Both the position numbers and the translations under genes were made by a program. Below are positions 34,092 through 42,635 of a stretch of DNA of 64,000 nt, piece by piece. Below the pieces are notes generated by a model. That model saw only the letters and a program-made list of their open reading frames with translations. It was not told the origin of the DNA and ran no database searches. Source of the DNA: Actinomadura syzygii (lineage in GTDB: Bacteria > Actinomycetota > Actinomycetes > Streptosporangiales > Streptosporangiaceae); the NCBI RefSeq assembly GCF_008085905.1, contig NZ_VSFF01000006.1:310001-374000 (forward strand), in the 5' to 3' direction. Position 1 is the first letter of the stretch; every line of letters begins with the position of its first letter.

Positions 34092-34583
34092 ATGCGACTG
34101 CCCAGGTGGGCGCCGTGGATCGAGGACGTACTGAACGGAAGTCCATCCGTCACCGGAGTACAGACGTTCGCGGCCGCAGGGATCAAGGACAAGCCCTGTG
34201 GCCACGTCATCACACTCCGGACCGGCGCGACAGTTGCCCTCCAGTGGGTGCGGACCGCAGCGACCGGCGGCGAGGATCAATCTCAACCGGAGGAGCCGGT
34301 CACCGGAAAACCATCCGCACCCGTGGAATTGCCCGACCTGCCTGCCTCGGGACGTATCCAACTATCGCTCATCGAGGCACACGTGGCCGCACTGATCGCC
34401 AACGGCGGCAGCGACGAGGTCTCCTCCGTAGAGAGGACGTCGCAGCGCCCGGATTCCAAGAAGTGCGGCGTCAATGTGCGCATGCACTCTGGTGCCAACG
34501 TATACGGCGTTTTCCTTTACACCGCACCCGCCGGTGCGAGCTTCAACTCCGGGGGCGAGTACCAACAGCGAGAGGAGGTGTGA
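34092..34583 (+). CDS. Hypothetical protein
   Basis: This 163-residue protein begins MRLPRWAPWIEDVLNG, after GGAGG at 34083-34087. It has an alpha/beta pattern, a Pro/Glu-rich linker in the middle and no signal peptide, membrane segment or recognisable motif. The next small gene starts two bases after its stop, with an even stronger ribosome binding site, so the two form an operon closed by a hairpin at 34729-34756. I do not recognise the family. Confidence 0.55.
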   Translation: MRLPRWAPWIEDVLNGSPSVTGVQTFAAAGIKDKPCGHVITLRTGATVALQWVRTAATGGEDQSQPEEPVTGKPSAPVELPDLPASGRIQLSLIEAHVAALIANGGSDEVSSVERTSQRPDSKKCGVNVRMHSGANVYGVFLYTAPAGASFNSGGEYQQREEV

Positions 34584-34585
34584 CC

Positions 34586-34705
34586 ATGGCCAGCTGCCCA
34601 AGTTGCGGCCAGAGCACGTCGGCGGGATCGGGCAGCCCGACCCCGGCGCACCAGAAGCCGGGCAGCCGGGAGACGTGCCCAGGCACAGGCAGCCCCGCCA
34701 CCTGA
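34586..34705 (+). CDS. 39-residue Cys-containing small protein
   Basis: A very small gene (MASCPSCGQSTSAG, then ETCPGTGSPAT) with a strong GAGGAGGTG ribosome binding site at 34572-34580, seven bases or fewer before the ATG. The CPSCGQ pair and a third Cys suggest a partial zinc-ribbon-like site or redox role. It is coupled to the gene upstream and followed by a terminator, so expression as a peptide is plausible. No homologue family is recognised. Confidence 0.5.
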   Translation: MASCPSCGQSTSAGSGSPTPAHQKPGSRETCPGTGSPAT

Positions 34706-34728
34706 GGCAGCCCCGCACACCACGATGG

Positions 34729-34756
34729 ACCCCGGCTCACTTCGGTAGATCGGGGT
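34729..34756 (+). terminator. Terminator-like hairpin after the small Cys gene
   Basis: ACCCCG (34729-34734) pairs with CGGGGT (34751-34756), and an imperfect inner stem closes on TTCG. TTCTTCTGTT follows. Its sequence resembles the terminator at 32921-32951. Confidence 0.65.
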
Positions 34757-34846
34757 TCTTCTGTTGGGTCGGTGGCTGATGGAGATGGTGGAACCGGGGC
34801 CGCTCAGGCTGGGTGGCTGAGCGGGCCCCGGTTGGGTTGGTGTCGG

Positions 34847-36799
34847 TCAGTGGTGTTTGGTGCCTGTGACCTTGGTTGTGGTGGTGATGGTGCAGTCCCA
34901 GCGGACCTTGTTCGTCTCGGGTGCGCGGCAGTGCCAGGTGACGTGGTTGTGCAGCTTGCCGGGCTTGCGTGCGACGAACGTGTAGGTGATCTCGGCTGTC
35001 GCGCCGGGTTCCAGGTCGCCCACCCAGTGCAGCCTGGGCGGCGTGTAGGTGACGTGCCCGGTGCTGGCGTGCGGGGATCCGACGAGTTGGGCGTCGTCCA
35101 GCACGCCGGACAGGTCGTCGGTGAAGGCGGCGTCGCGGAAGACGGTGTCACAGGTGTTGGTGACGCGGACGCGGTAGGTCACGTGCTCGCCGACCTTGAC
35201 CTTGGTCCGGTCGACGGTCTTCTCCACCTTGAGCTTGTCCCAACCGCACGGCCCCGGCGGCGTGGGCTCCTCGGTGATGGTGACCGTCACCGGCTCGGAC
35301 GTGGAGGGCGGGCATCTGCCGTTCCCCTCGTATCGGGCGATGATCTGACGCCGGCCCGGTTCCAGGCTGCTGGTGGTCAGGGTGGCGGTGCCGTCGGCGC
35401 CCAGTTCGGCGGTGCCGATGACGGTGTCACCGTCCAGGAAGGTGACGGTGCCGGTCGGGGCGCCCGCGTTGCAGGTCACGTTCGCGGTCAGGCCCACCTC
35501 TTGGCCCGGGGCCGCTTCGGTGGGCACGGCGGTCAGCGACGTGGCGCTCCTCGCCGGTTCGGCCAAAAGGAGGGAGTGGTAGGCGCCGCCGGAGAGCGCG
35601 GTCACCACCTCTCCCTCCGGGAGAATCATGAAGACCGGTGTGGTGCGTCTGGTGGTGGAGCCGTCCCCCAACTGCCCGAAGGAGTTGGAGCCCCAGGCCA
35701 GGACCCGTCCGTCTGAGGCCAACGCGAGACTGTGGAACTGCCCGGCGTCGGTGTCGGTGACGGTGACGCCCTCAGGCAGAGCCACCTCCACCGGAGTGCT
35801 GCGGTTGACGGTGGTGCCATCTCCCAACTGTCCGTCGAGGTTCCGGCCCCACGCCAGTTCCCTGCCATCGGACGTCACCGCCAGGCTGTGGTAGTAGCCC
35901 GCGGCGATCTGGGTGATGGTGGTCCCTGAAGGCAGCGCCACATACACCGGCGTGTGGCGGTCGGTGAGGGTGCCGTCGCCCACCTGCCCGTACTGGTTCC
36001 GACCCCAGGCCAGACCCCGCCCGTCCGAGGTCACCGCCATACTGGTCTGCTCATACGTATCGACCTGGGTGATGGCGGCGCCCGCGGGCAGCAGCACGAA
36101 GACCGGCGTGTGGCGCTCCGTGGTGGTGCCGTCCCCCAGTTCGCCGTACTGGTTCCAGCCCCAGGCCAGGCCGCGCCCGTCCGAAGCCACCGCCAGGCTG
36201 TGGTACTCGGCGGCGGCGACCTGGGTCACGCTGACGCCCGCGGGCAGATCGACGAACACCGGGGTGTTGCGCGGGGTGGTGGTGCCGTCGCCCAACTGCC
36301 CGTGGAGGTTGCCGCCCCAGGCCAGCACTCGGCCGTCGGACGTCACCGCCAGGCTGTCGCTCCAACCGGCGGAGACGTGGGTGATGGTCACACCCGCGGG
36401 CAGATTCACGTACACCGGGGTGGTGCGCTGGATGTTGGTGCCGTCCCCCAGTTGCCCGGAGAGGTTTTGGCCCCAGGCCAACACCCGGCCGTCGGACGTG
36501 ACCGCCAGACTGTGATTACCTCCGCCGGAGACCTCGGTGAGGGTGACGCCCTCGGGCAGCGCCACCTCTACCGGCACGGTTCGCTCGGTGGTGGTGCCGT
36601 CGCCCAACTGCCCGGATTCGTTGTAGCCGGTCGCGAGAGCGAGATCGGTGGGCGGGGCCGCCGCGGCCGGACGGCGGGCCGCCGCCGGATCGGCGATCAG
36701 ACACATGGCCGCCATCACCAGGGCCATCAGGCCGGTCAGCCATACCCGGCCCCATCGCCGTCTTCGGTCTTTCCTCATGCCGACCCGAGACATGGTCAT
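34847..36799 (-). CDS. Secreted RCC1-like seven-bladed propeller with Ig-like and DUF11-like domains
   Basis: The 650-residue protein has a basic start, a hydrophobic signal segment (about residues 19-37) and an Ala-rich cleavage region. Residues 54-417 are seven consecutive 52-residue RCC1 repeats of the LAWGxNxxGQLGDGTTTxRxTPV type, enough for one complete propeller. A bacterial Ig-like domain (ATSLTAVPTEAAPGQEVGLTA, about 423-510) and a DUF11-like domain (LKVEKTVDRTKVKVGEHVTYRVRVTNTC, about 525-640) follow. There is no sortase signal or transmembrane C terminus, so it is probably released or non-covalently surface-bound. The likely role is binding; no catalytic motif is visible. Confidence 0.88.
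   Translation of the reverse strand: MTMSRVGMRKDRRRRWGRVWLTGLMALVMAAMCLIADPAAARRPAAAAPPTDLALATGYNESGQLGDGTTTERTVPVEVALPEGVTLTEVSGGGNHSLAVTSDGRVLAWGQNLSGQLGDGTNIQRTTPVYVNLPAGVTITHVSAGWSDSLAVTSDGRVLAWGGNLHGQLGDGTTTPRNTPVFVDLPAGVSVTQVAAAEYHSLAVASDGRGLAWGWNQYGELGDGTTTERHTPVFVLLPAGAAITQVDTYEQTSMAVTSDGRGLAWGRNQYGQVGDGTLTDRHTPVYVALPSGTTITQIAAGYYHSLAVTSDGRELAWGRNLDGQLGDGTTVNRSTPVEVALPEGVTVTDTDAGQFHSLALASDGRVLAWGSNSFGQLGDGSTTRRTTPVFMILPEGEVVTALSGGAYHSLLLAEPARSATSLTAVPTEAAPGQEVGLTANVTCNAGAPTGTVTFLDGDTVIGTAELGADGTATLTTSSLEPGRRQIIARYEGNGRCPPSTSEPVTVTITEEPTPPGPCGWDKLKVEKTVDRTKVKVGEHVTYRVRVTNTCDTVFRDAAFTDDLSGVLDDAQLVGSPHASTGHVTYTPPRLHWVGDLEPGATAEITYTFVARKPGKLHNHVTWHCRAPETNKVRWDCTITTTTKVTGTKHH
35549..36640 (-). 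repeat. Seven tandem 156-base repeats encoding RCC1 blades
   Basis: Seven units of 156 bases (52 codons) run without interruption through the RCC1 domain. Conserved third-position bases between units, for example in the CAGTTGCCCGACGG-like stretches, suggest recent duplication or gene conversion among blades. Confidence 0.8.
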
Positions 36800-36927
36800 C
36801 GCGTATCCCCCCGAGATTGCCGCTCACCGGTCTGAGAAGCCGTCCGCGGTATTCAGCGCGACGGTCTCGCCCCACGGACCTCGGGCGGCTAGATCAACTC
36901 ATCATGACTCTCTGTTCCCTCACAAGA

Positions 36928-37902
36928 TCAGAAAGTAACCTCGGTTTGTTTATGGCGAGTCGTCCAGAAGGGGGTGGTGTGGCCGGGGAGAGTCAGATAG
37001 TGGTGGCGGTTTTTCAGATGCTCGTCGACCATTGTTTGGACGGTTTGCGCGTAATGGCGGGCGGGGGCCGTGTCGCCGTCCAGGAGGCCGAGTGCGGCGT
37101 CGGCCGCTGGGGCGGCCAGGCTGAGTGCGTTGTACAGGCCGGACGATGACAGCGGGTCCACCGCCATGGCCGCGTCGCCTATTGCGATTAGTGCGTCCGA
37201 CCAGGGTGGATTCGCGTGGCCGATCGTCGCTACGCGGTATTCGGACGAGGCGGGGAGTGGGCGGCCGATGCGGTGCGCCGTGTGCGGTGGGGGCGCGGTG
37301 TCCGTTGCCAGGTGGTCACCTACTCGCATTACGGTCAATTGTCCGTCGGCGGCGTCGGGAGCCGTGTACCACCAGCCGTCCGGAGCTGCCTCTACCAATG
37401 ACCACGGTTGCGGCGTTGGGGCGGCCGTTTTCCACAGGGTGCAGCGCAGGCGGTCTATGCGCGTCCAGGGGAGGCGGGTTCGGGACGCGGCGCGAGTTGC
37501 GCCTGTCGCGTCGATCACGATCCGGCCTACGACGGCTTCTTGGACGAGGCGGGCACCCGCCTTTAAGGCGGCATCGCGGAGCAAAGCGTCCAGGCGAAGC
37601 CGGTCGACGGCGAGCGGCGGGCCGAACGGGCTCAGGATGGCCGGGCGGCAGACGACCTCCGGGCCCGGCCACGCGCTGCGCGCCTCATGGACGGGTGTGG
37701 ACACGGCGGTCACCGCGTCCAGCACCCCCATCTCCTCCAATATCGGACGGGCAGGCGCTGCCAACTCCTGGCCCACCGGCCGCCACCGCTCCCGCCCGTC
37801 GTGGACGAGCGTCACCGCCGCCCCCGCGACGGCCAGCCGCCACGCGACGGCCGCGCCCGCCGGTCCGCCGCCGATCACGGCGACGTCGGGCGGTCGGGTC
37901 AC
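36928..37902 (-). CDS. LodB-like FAD-dependent oxidoreductase
   Basis: The 324-residue flavoprotein begins VTRPPDVAVIGGGPAGAAVAWRLA (FAD Rossmann motif) and has a second FAD contact in ALIAIGDAAMAVDPLSSSGLYNAL near residue 255. This is the geranylgeranyl-reductase/tryptophan-halogenase-like group that includes LodB. The GTG start overlaps the stop of the LodA-like gene (GTGA). In characterised systems LodB is needed to form the cysteine tryptophylquinone cofactor of LodA or GoxA, so the same maturation role is inferred here from the pairing. Confidence 0.82.
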   Translation of the reverse strand: MTRPPDVAVIGGGPAGAAVAWRLAVAGAAVTLVHDGRERWRPVGQELAAPARPILEEMGVLDAVTAVSTPVHEARSAWPGPEVVCRPAILSPFGPPLAVDRLRLDALLRDAALKAGARLVQEAVVGRIVIDATGATRAASRTRLPWTRIDRLRCTLWKTAAPTPQPWSLVEAAPDGWWYTAPDAADGQLTVMRVGDHLATDTAPPPHTAHRIGRPLPASSEYRVATIGHANPPWSDALIAIGDAAMAVDPLSSSGLYNALSLAAPAADAALGLLDGDTAPARHYAQTVQTMVDEHLKNRHHYLTLPGHTTPFWTTRHKQTEVTF

Positions 37903-40160
37903 GGCAGTTCGTCCGTCCGCAGGAGGCGCTCCCGGACGAAGGGATGCCCCATCGGCGACGTCCCCGTCACCTGAATCCGCAGGTGCTCGGCCTTCTGGAT
38001 GGCGACCTGACCCGCGACCCGGTCGGCCGCCGCGCCGGTAGCGCCCTCCGACCGCAGCGCGACCTCCTCCAACTCCAGTTCCGGCGACAGCGGCTGGACG
38101 ACGGCCGTGCCGTCGCTGATCGGCGCCCCGGTGAAGTCGACGCGGGCGCTGATGGAGCCGTCCTGCCCGGCGGTCGTCACGGCCGGGAACGTGATCAGCG
38201 AATCGGCCGTGGCGGCGAACTGGTACACCACCTCGCGGTCGGCGCTCACGTCCACCCGCCACAGGCCCGCCCGCGCGTAGCGGCCCGCCTGGACGTGGAA
38301 CGGCAGCTCGACCCGCAGTTCCAGGCGCCCGTCCGCGCGGGACGTGACGAGGCCGAAGTCGCCGGGTGCGAGGGCCGGGCCCATCGGCGGCGCGAGCCTG
38401 ACCTCCAGCCGGTCGAGGTCCGCGCAGCGGATCTCGACGGTCAGCTCCCCGTCGAGTTCGGTCAGCCAGAGCGGCCAGGTGTGGGGACGTTCCTTCTCGG
38501 TCGTCGCCTGGCCGAAGGAGAGCACGGCGGCTCCGGCGAGGTCGGCGGCGAGGCGGCCCACGTCCGGCCACAGCGGCTCCGGGCCGGAGACGGCGGCGCC
38601 GACCTCGTGGACGACGCGGGTCAGCTCCCGCGCGGTCGGACTCGGCAGGCTCCGCGCGACCTCCACCCAGCGGCCGTCGGCGTCGCGCAGCACATAACCC
38701 AGTTGCGACCATTTATTGATCATTCCTTCGTCGACGCTGACATTCCTGTCCCACGCGACGTAATTGGTCTTGTTCCGGGGGACGACCTCGTTCGGACGCG
38801 GCGCGGGCCACCATACGGGGCCGCAGGCGTAGAAGTCGGCCTGCCAGGGGATCGCCATCCGCGCGGTGACGTCGCCCGGCTTCACATGGGACGCGAACCG
38901 GAGCCGCGGATAGGGCGTCTTCCAGTTCTTGGGCTTCCCGTCCTTCTTCTCGATCAGGAACCGGCCGCCTTCGATGCCGGGGAAGAACGCGGCCCCGACG
39001 CAGGCGTGCAGCGCCGCCCGGTCCAGGCCGTCCGGAGTGATCGGGAAGGACGCGAACGGCGGCCTGTCATATCCCCATTCCGCCTTCCAGTCGTTGTCGA
39101 AGGTCCCCGCGTGCCATTTCTTCATGATCTCGTACTGGCGCGGTGTGAGGCTCGGGTACTCCTTGGTGAGCTCGGTCAGCTGCGGCATGAGGGAGTCGGT
39201 GCCGCCGGTGCCGTTCTTCGTGGGGTCCCCGATCCGTTTGAAGACGCGCCGGCGGGTGGGCTCGTCGGTGACGGGATGCCGCCAGCCGTGATGACCGGCC
39301 GACGCCTGGCTCACCCCCTTCATCGTCCGCGGGCTCTGCAGGATGGGAAAGACGTCGTGCACATAGGACGGCCGCGCCGGGGCCTTGACGCCGAAGGCGT
39401 GCATGATCTGGTCCCACAGCGAGGTCGGGCTCTCGGCCTCGGGCGCGAACTTCGGCGGGGCGGCGAGCACCCAGGCGGGCTCCGCGGTGAACTTCCGCTC
39501 CGCGCCGCCGACCTTGATCGTGGCCTCCGCCCGCACGGGGCCGTCGGAGACGTCGTCGCACCAGTTCGCGTTGTTGAACGTCTCCTCCAGCTTCGCGCCC
39601 GGATGGCGTTGCGAAAGGCCCCGGCCGCCGAGCACCAGGAGGCAACCGTTCTCGTCGGTGCGCAACTCGCCGAGATAGATCTTGTCGATCACCTTCGCGA
39701 CGGTGCCGATGGTGAACTTCACCCGGCCGTTGTCGAAGGCGACCGGCGCGGGCGGCGTCGTCGTCTTCGTTCCGACGATGCCGCGCGAACCGGGGGCGAT
39801 GATCAGGTCCTTTTCCTGCTGGCCCTTGTTGCGCCGCTCCTCGCCGTCCGGGAACACGGGCGCCGCCGCCTTCTTGTTGGCGAGGGTGACCTCCCATTTG
39901 ATGGTCACCTCGGCCTTGCCGGTCAGCTCGACGTATTTCCCGTGGTCGTCGTAGCCGAAGCAGCGGAACCGCGCCGCCTGCCGTTTGACGCGGCCCTGCG
40001 CGTCCTTGAACTTGGTCTCCAGCGTGTTCCCGGGCGGCTCGGGCACGGCGCCCGGCACCTCCGGACCGATGAAGTACTCGTCGCTGTCGCCGACCCTGGC
40101 GATTCCGATGGCGGGATGGATCTCGACCTTCGTGACGTCGGCGATGCTGATCTCGGCCAT
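37899..40160 (-). CDS. LodA/GoxA-family quinoprotein amine or amino-acid oxidase
   Basis: The 753-residue protein begins ISIADVTKVEIHPAIGIARVGDS, the LodA N-terminal pattern, and has the family length. The two residues that form cysteine tryptophylquinone are visible: Cys387 in HACVGAAFFPGIEGG and Trp451 in GPVWWPAPRPNE. They are 64 residues apart, against 65 in LodA (Cys516/Trp581). No signal peptide is seen. The family oxidises amino acids (lysine, glycine) or other amines, releasing hydrogen peroxide and ammonia. The start MAEISIADV was chosen by homology; the open frame upstream has no such character. It lies between a ferritin-like gene (10-base gap) and the LodB-like gene. Confidence 0.88.
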   Translation of the reverse strand: MAEISIADVTKVEIHPAIGIARVGDSDEYFIGPEVPGAVPEPPGNTLETKFKDAQGRVKRQAARFRCFGYDDHGKYVELTGKAEVTIKWEVTLANKKAAAPVFPDGEERRNKGQQEKDLIIAPGSRGIVGTKTTTPPAPVAFDNGRVKFTIGTVAKVIDKIYLGELRTDENGCLLVLGGRGLSQRHPGAKLEETFNNANWCDDVSDGPVRAEATIKVGGAERKFTAEPAWVLAAPPKFAPEAESPTSLWDQIMHAFGVKAPARPSYVHDVFPILQSPRTMKGVSQASAGHHGWRHPVTDEPTRRRVFKRIGDPTKNGTGGTDSLMPQLTELTKEYPSLTPRQYEIMKKWHAGTFDNDWKAEWGYDRPPFASFPITPDGLDRAALHACVGAAFFPGIEGGRFLIEKKDGKPKNWKTPYPRLRFASHVKPGDVTARMAIPWQADFYACGPVWWPAPRPNEVVPRNKTNYVAWDRNVSVDEGMINKWSQLGYVLRDADGRWVEVARSLPSPTARELTRVVHEVGAAVSGPEPLWPDVGRLAADLAGAAVLSFGQATTEKERPHTWPLWLTELDGELTVEIRCADLDRLEVRLAPPMGPALAPGDFGLVTSRADGRLELRVELPFHVQAGRYARAGLWRVDVSADREVVYQFAATADSLITFPAVTTAGQDGSISARVDFTGAPISDGTAVVQPLSPELELEEVALRSEGATGAAADRVAGQVAIQKAEHLRIQVTGTSPMGHPFVRERLLRTDELP

Positions 40161-40170
40161 TGCCAGCCCC

Positions 40171-41277
40171 TCAGTCGGTGAGCGCGGCGGCGCGGCCCGC
40201 CGATGCGCGGGTGTCGGCTCGCGGAACGGGCGGGGGTGTGAACTCCGGGCCGTAGATCTTCGGGAGCCCCTTGCCGACCTGGTACTTAATGAGTTCGGCG
40301 GCGCCGTCCTCAAGGTTGCGCATCCGGTCGACGGCCTGGTCCATGTCGTCCTCCCGGCCCGTCTTCCAGGCGGTTTCGAGGTCGCTCAGGACGAGGTGGT
40401 AAGTGTCGTTGCATTCCTTGAGCTTCTTCTTCAACTCAGCGCTCGGGGACGGGACGCCCGACGCCCCGAGTTTCTCCAGCGGATACACGGCGGGACGTTT
40501 CATCACCGGGCCGTCGAACTTCCATTTATGCTGCGCCGTGTTGTATTTCAGGTGGTGGCCGGTCCAGATCTCTTTGAAGCGGTAGTAGTGGGCGACTTTC
40601 GCGGGGCTCTGGTCGGCCGGGAGTACTTCGAGCGTGCCGGGCCCGGTCTCGGGCCTGCCTTCGCCTTGGTCGATGATGAGGTCGATGGCCTTGTTCGCGT
40701 CGGCCAGTTTGGCGATTTTGAACAGGCCGATCGCCCGCGCCGTCTGCTGCGTCCCGCCGAACTGCGGGGAAAGCTTGTTGACGCATTTCTTGACCGCCTG
40801 GTAGAAGGCGCCGATGGTGGGGAACGTCTCCCGGCCCCCGGAGCCGTCCGTAGGCGCGAACGCCACCGGGTGCTCCGGCATCTCGATCTCCATGTAGACC
40901 TTCTTCACCACGTCGCCCGGCTTGTTCGGCGCGGCGGCCAGACCTTCGAGATAGACGGGGAAGTTCTCCCGCACGCCGCCGGGCAGCTTCGCGGGATAGT
41001 GCAGCGCCGCCGCCGAGATCCGGGGGTGGCCGCCGACGGCCGAGAGCAGATTGCACGCCAGGCCCATGTGCAGCATCTCCTGCATCACGATGGCGTGGAT
41101 ATGCCGGTAGACTTCCTGGGATTTGTCCTTGATCGACCACATTCCGTAGAGATAGGGCGGAATTGTCGCCAGTTCCACGGCGATGGCCGCCTGCAAACTC
41201 TCACGCAACCAGGTGATGTCCCGATCGTCCTCGGGCACGGTGAGCTGCGCCGAGATCGTGTCGACCAGTATGGCCAT
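40171..41277 (-). CDS. Ferritin-like protein related to iminophenyl-pyruvate dimer synthase (VioB/RebD) domain
   Basis: The 368-residue protein carries the ferritin-like core of the VioB/RebD type: AIAVELATIPPYLYGMWSIKD (residues 29-49) and HAIVMQEMLHMGLACNLLSAVGG (near 61-83), supplying Glu and E-xx-H iron ligands. Further conserved pieces are ISAAALHYPAKLPGG and YYRFKEIWTGHH. In indolocarbazole and violacein pathways this domain couples two imines. Here it starts a compact operon with a LodA-like oxidase, which produces imines or their hydrolysis products. I infer that it acts on the oxidase product or detoxifies peroxide; neither is shown. Confidence 0.78.
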   Translation of the reverse strand: MAILVDTISAQLTVPEDDRDITWLRESLQAAIAVELATIPPYLYGMWSIKDKSQEVYRHIHAIVMQEMLHMGLACNLLSAVGGHPRISAAALHYPAKLPGGVRENFPVYLEGLAAAPNKPGDVVKKVYMEIEMPEHPVAFAPTDGSGGRETFPTIGAFYQAVKKCVNKLSPQFGGTQQTARAIGLFKIAKLADANKAIDLIIDQGEGRPETGPGTLEVLPADQSPAKVAHYYRFKEIWTGHHLKYNTAQHKWKFDGPVMKRPAVYPLEKLGASGVPSPSAELKKKLKECNDTYHLVLSDLETAWKTGREDDMDQAVDRMRNLEDGAAELIKYQVGKGLPKIYGPEFTPPPVPRADTRASAGRAAALTD

Positions 41278-41663
41278 CGCATACCCCGCCTTTCCCAACG
41301 TCCTGACGCGCGTCGCACCCCCATGGCCCTCTAACCGGATCGCGCTCGGCGCAACCGCTCCGCGAGGAAATACCGGGGTGAACCTTTGGTCAAGCAGGCG
41401 TACCCTTGCCGCGCCGCCGAACGTCCTCCCGGCCGCCCCGTCCGACCTCCGGGTTTCTAGATCACAGAACCGGAGTGCCGCGCCCGGCGCCCGAAGTTGA
41501 ATACGTTTCCTTAATTCAAGGCCGTTGACCGGCATTTTCGATGCGTTGTAGAAAATTCGTCGGGCGTTGCCGTTTACCCCGCCAATGACCGCGTATAGCA
41601 TCCACCGAAATCCCCCCTCTGGCGCGGCATGCGCCAGAGCCCCCCGCCAGGAGGAATTGCGAA
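41278..41663. promoter_or_regulatory. Divergent gap between the ferritin/LodA operon and the M28 peptidase gene
   Basis: A 386-base stretch without a gene. It becomes AT-richer towards the right, where a sigma-70-like promoter for the peptidase is listed at 41525-41554 and AGGAGG at 41650-41655 serves as ribosome binding site. No promoter for the minus operon could be placed, although its start is preceded by AAGGCGGGG. Confidence 0.5.
41525..41554 (+). promoter_or_regulatory. Candidate promoter of the M28 peptidase gene
   Basis: TTGACC (41525-41530) and TAGAAA (41549-41554) are 18 bases apart, in an AT-rich patch 110 bases before the start codon. Confidence 0.4.
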
Positions 41664-42626
41664 ATGCGCGACACGACACCTGCCAGGCTCCTGAAACGCA
41701 GAAGCCTGCTCGGCTCGGCCGCGATCGGCGCCGGGCTCCTCGCCGCGCTGCTGGGAGTCCCCGGCGGCGCGCTGGCACAACCCGCCCCGCGTCCGGCGCT
41801 CGTCGCCGTCCAGTCGCCGGACATTCCGGCGGCCAACTCGTTGGCGCACGCCCAGCAGCTCCAGTCCATCGCCACCGCGAACGGCGGCAACCGCGCGCAC
41901 GGCAAGGCCGGATTCAAGGCCTCCGCCGACTACGTGAAGTCCAAGCTGGACGCCGCCGGATTCCAGACCACGCTGCAGTCGTTCTCCTACAACGGCTCCA
42001 CCGGCTACAACGTGATCGCCGACTGGCCCTACGGCGACGCCAACCAGATCGTGTTCCTCGGCTCGCACCTCGACAGCGTCCCCGCCGGGCCCGGCATCAA
42101 CGACAACGGGTCGGGGACCAGCGCCGTCCTGGAGACCGCGCTCGCCGTCTCCCGCGCCAACGCCCGTCCGACCAAGCGGCTGCGGTTCGGCTGGTGGGGC
42201 GCCGAAGAGCTCGGCATGATCGGCTCGAAGTACTACGTGCAGCAGCTCCCCGCCGCCGAGCGGTCGAAGATCAGCTCCTACCTCAACTTCGACATGGTCG
42301 GCGCGAAGAACACCCGCACCTGGGGCGTCTACACCGACTCCTCCACCCTCGGCGCGACGTTCACCGAGTACTTCCGCAGCAAGGGCCTCGCGACGAACGG
42401 CATCAACGTGGGCGCGCGGTCCGACCACGCCTCGTTCAAGAGCGCGGGCATCCAGGTCAGCGGCATCAGCAGCGGCGACGACCCCTGCTACCACACCCGC
42501 TGCGACGACATCAACAACATCGACTCCGCCGTGCTCGGCACGGCCACGAACGCCGCCGCGTACGCGGTGTGGAAGCTCGCGGGCATCCCCGCCACGCCGG
42601 CCGTCCCGTACCGCCCGGCCGCGTAG
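41664..42626 (+). CDS. Secreted M28 aminopeptidase
   Basis: The 320-residue protein has a signal peptide with KRRSLLG at its start, possibly a Tat signal, ending near ALA at about residue 38. The mature enzyme shows the M28 dizinc ligands: His in GSHLDSV, Asp in NDNGSG, Glu-Glu in GAEELGMIG, Asp in NFDMVG and His in CYHTRCDD. It resembles the Streptomyces griseus aminopeptidase group that removes N-terminal hydrophobic residues. AGGAGG lies nine bases before the ATG. A secreted carboxypeptidase gene follows after nine bases. Confidence 0.92.
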   Translation: MRDTTPARLLKRRSLLGSAAIGAGLLAALLGVPGGALAQPAPRPALVAVQSPDIPAANSLAHAQQLQSIATANGGNRAHGKAGFKASADYVKSKLDAAGFQTTLQSFSYNGSTGYNVIADWPYGDANQIVFLGSHLDSVPAGPGINDNGSGTSAVLETALAVSRANARPTKRLRFGWWGAEELGMIGSKYYVQQLPAAERSKISSYLNFDMVGAKNTRTWGVYTDSSTLGATFTEYFRSKGLATNGINVGARSDHASFKSAGIQVSGISSGDDPCYHTRCDDINNIDSAVLGTATNAAAYAVWKLAGIPATPAVPYRPAA

Positions 42627-42635
42627 GGGCCCGGG

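Noticed and set aside
35549..36640. Regular repeats considered as a CRISPR array
   Set aside because: The units are 156 bases, in frame, and encode RCC1 blades; there is no alternation of conserved repeats and unique spacers, and no cas gene.
36928..41277. A violacein or indolocarbazole biosynthetic cluster
   Set aside because: Only a VioB/RebD-type domain is shared; no VioA/RebO, VioC, VioD, VioE or RebP-like gene is nearby.
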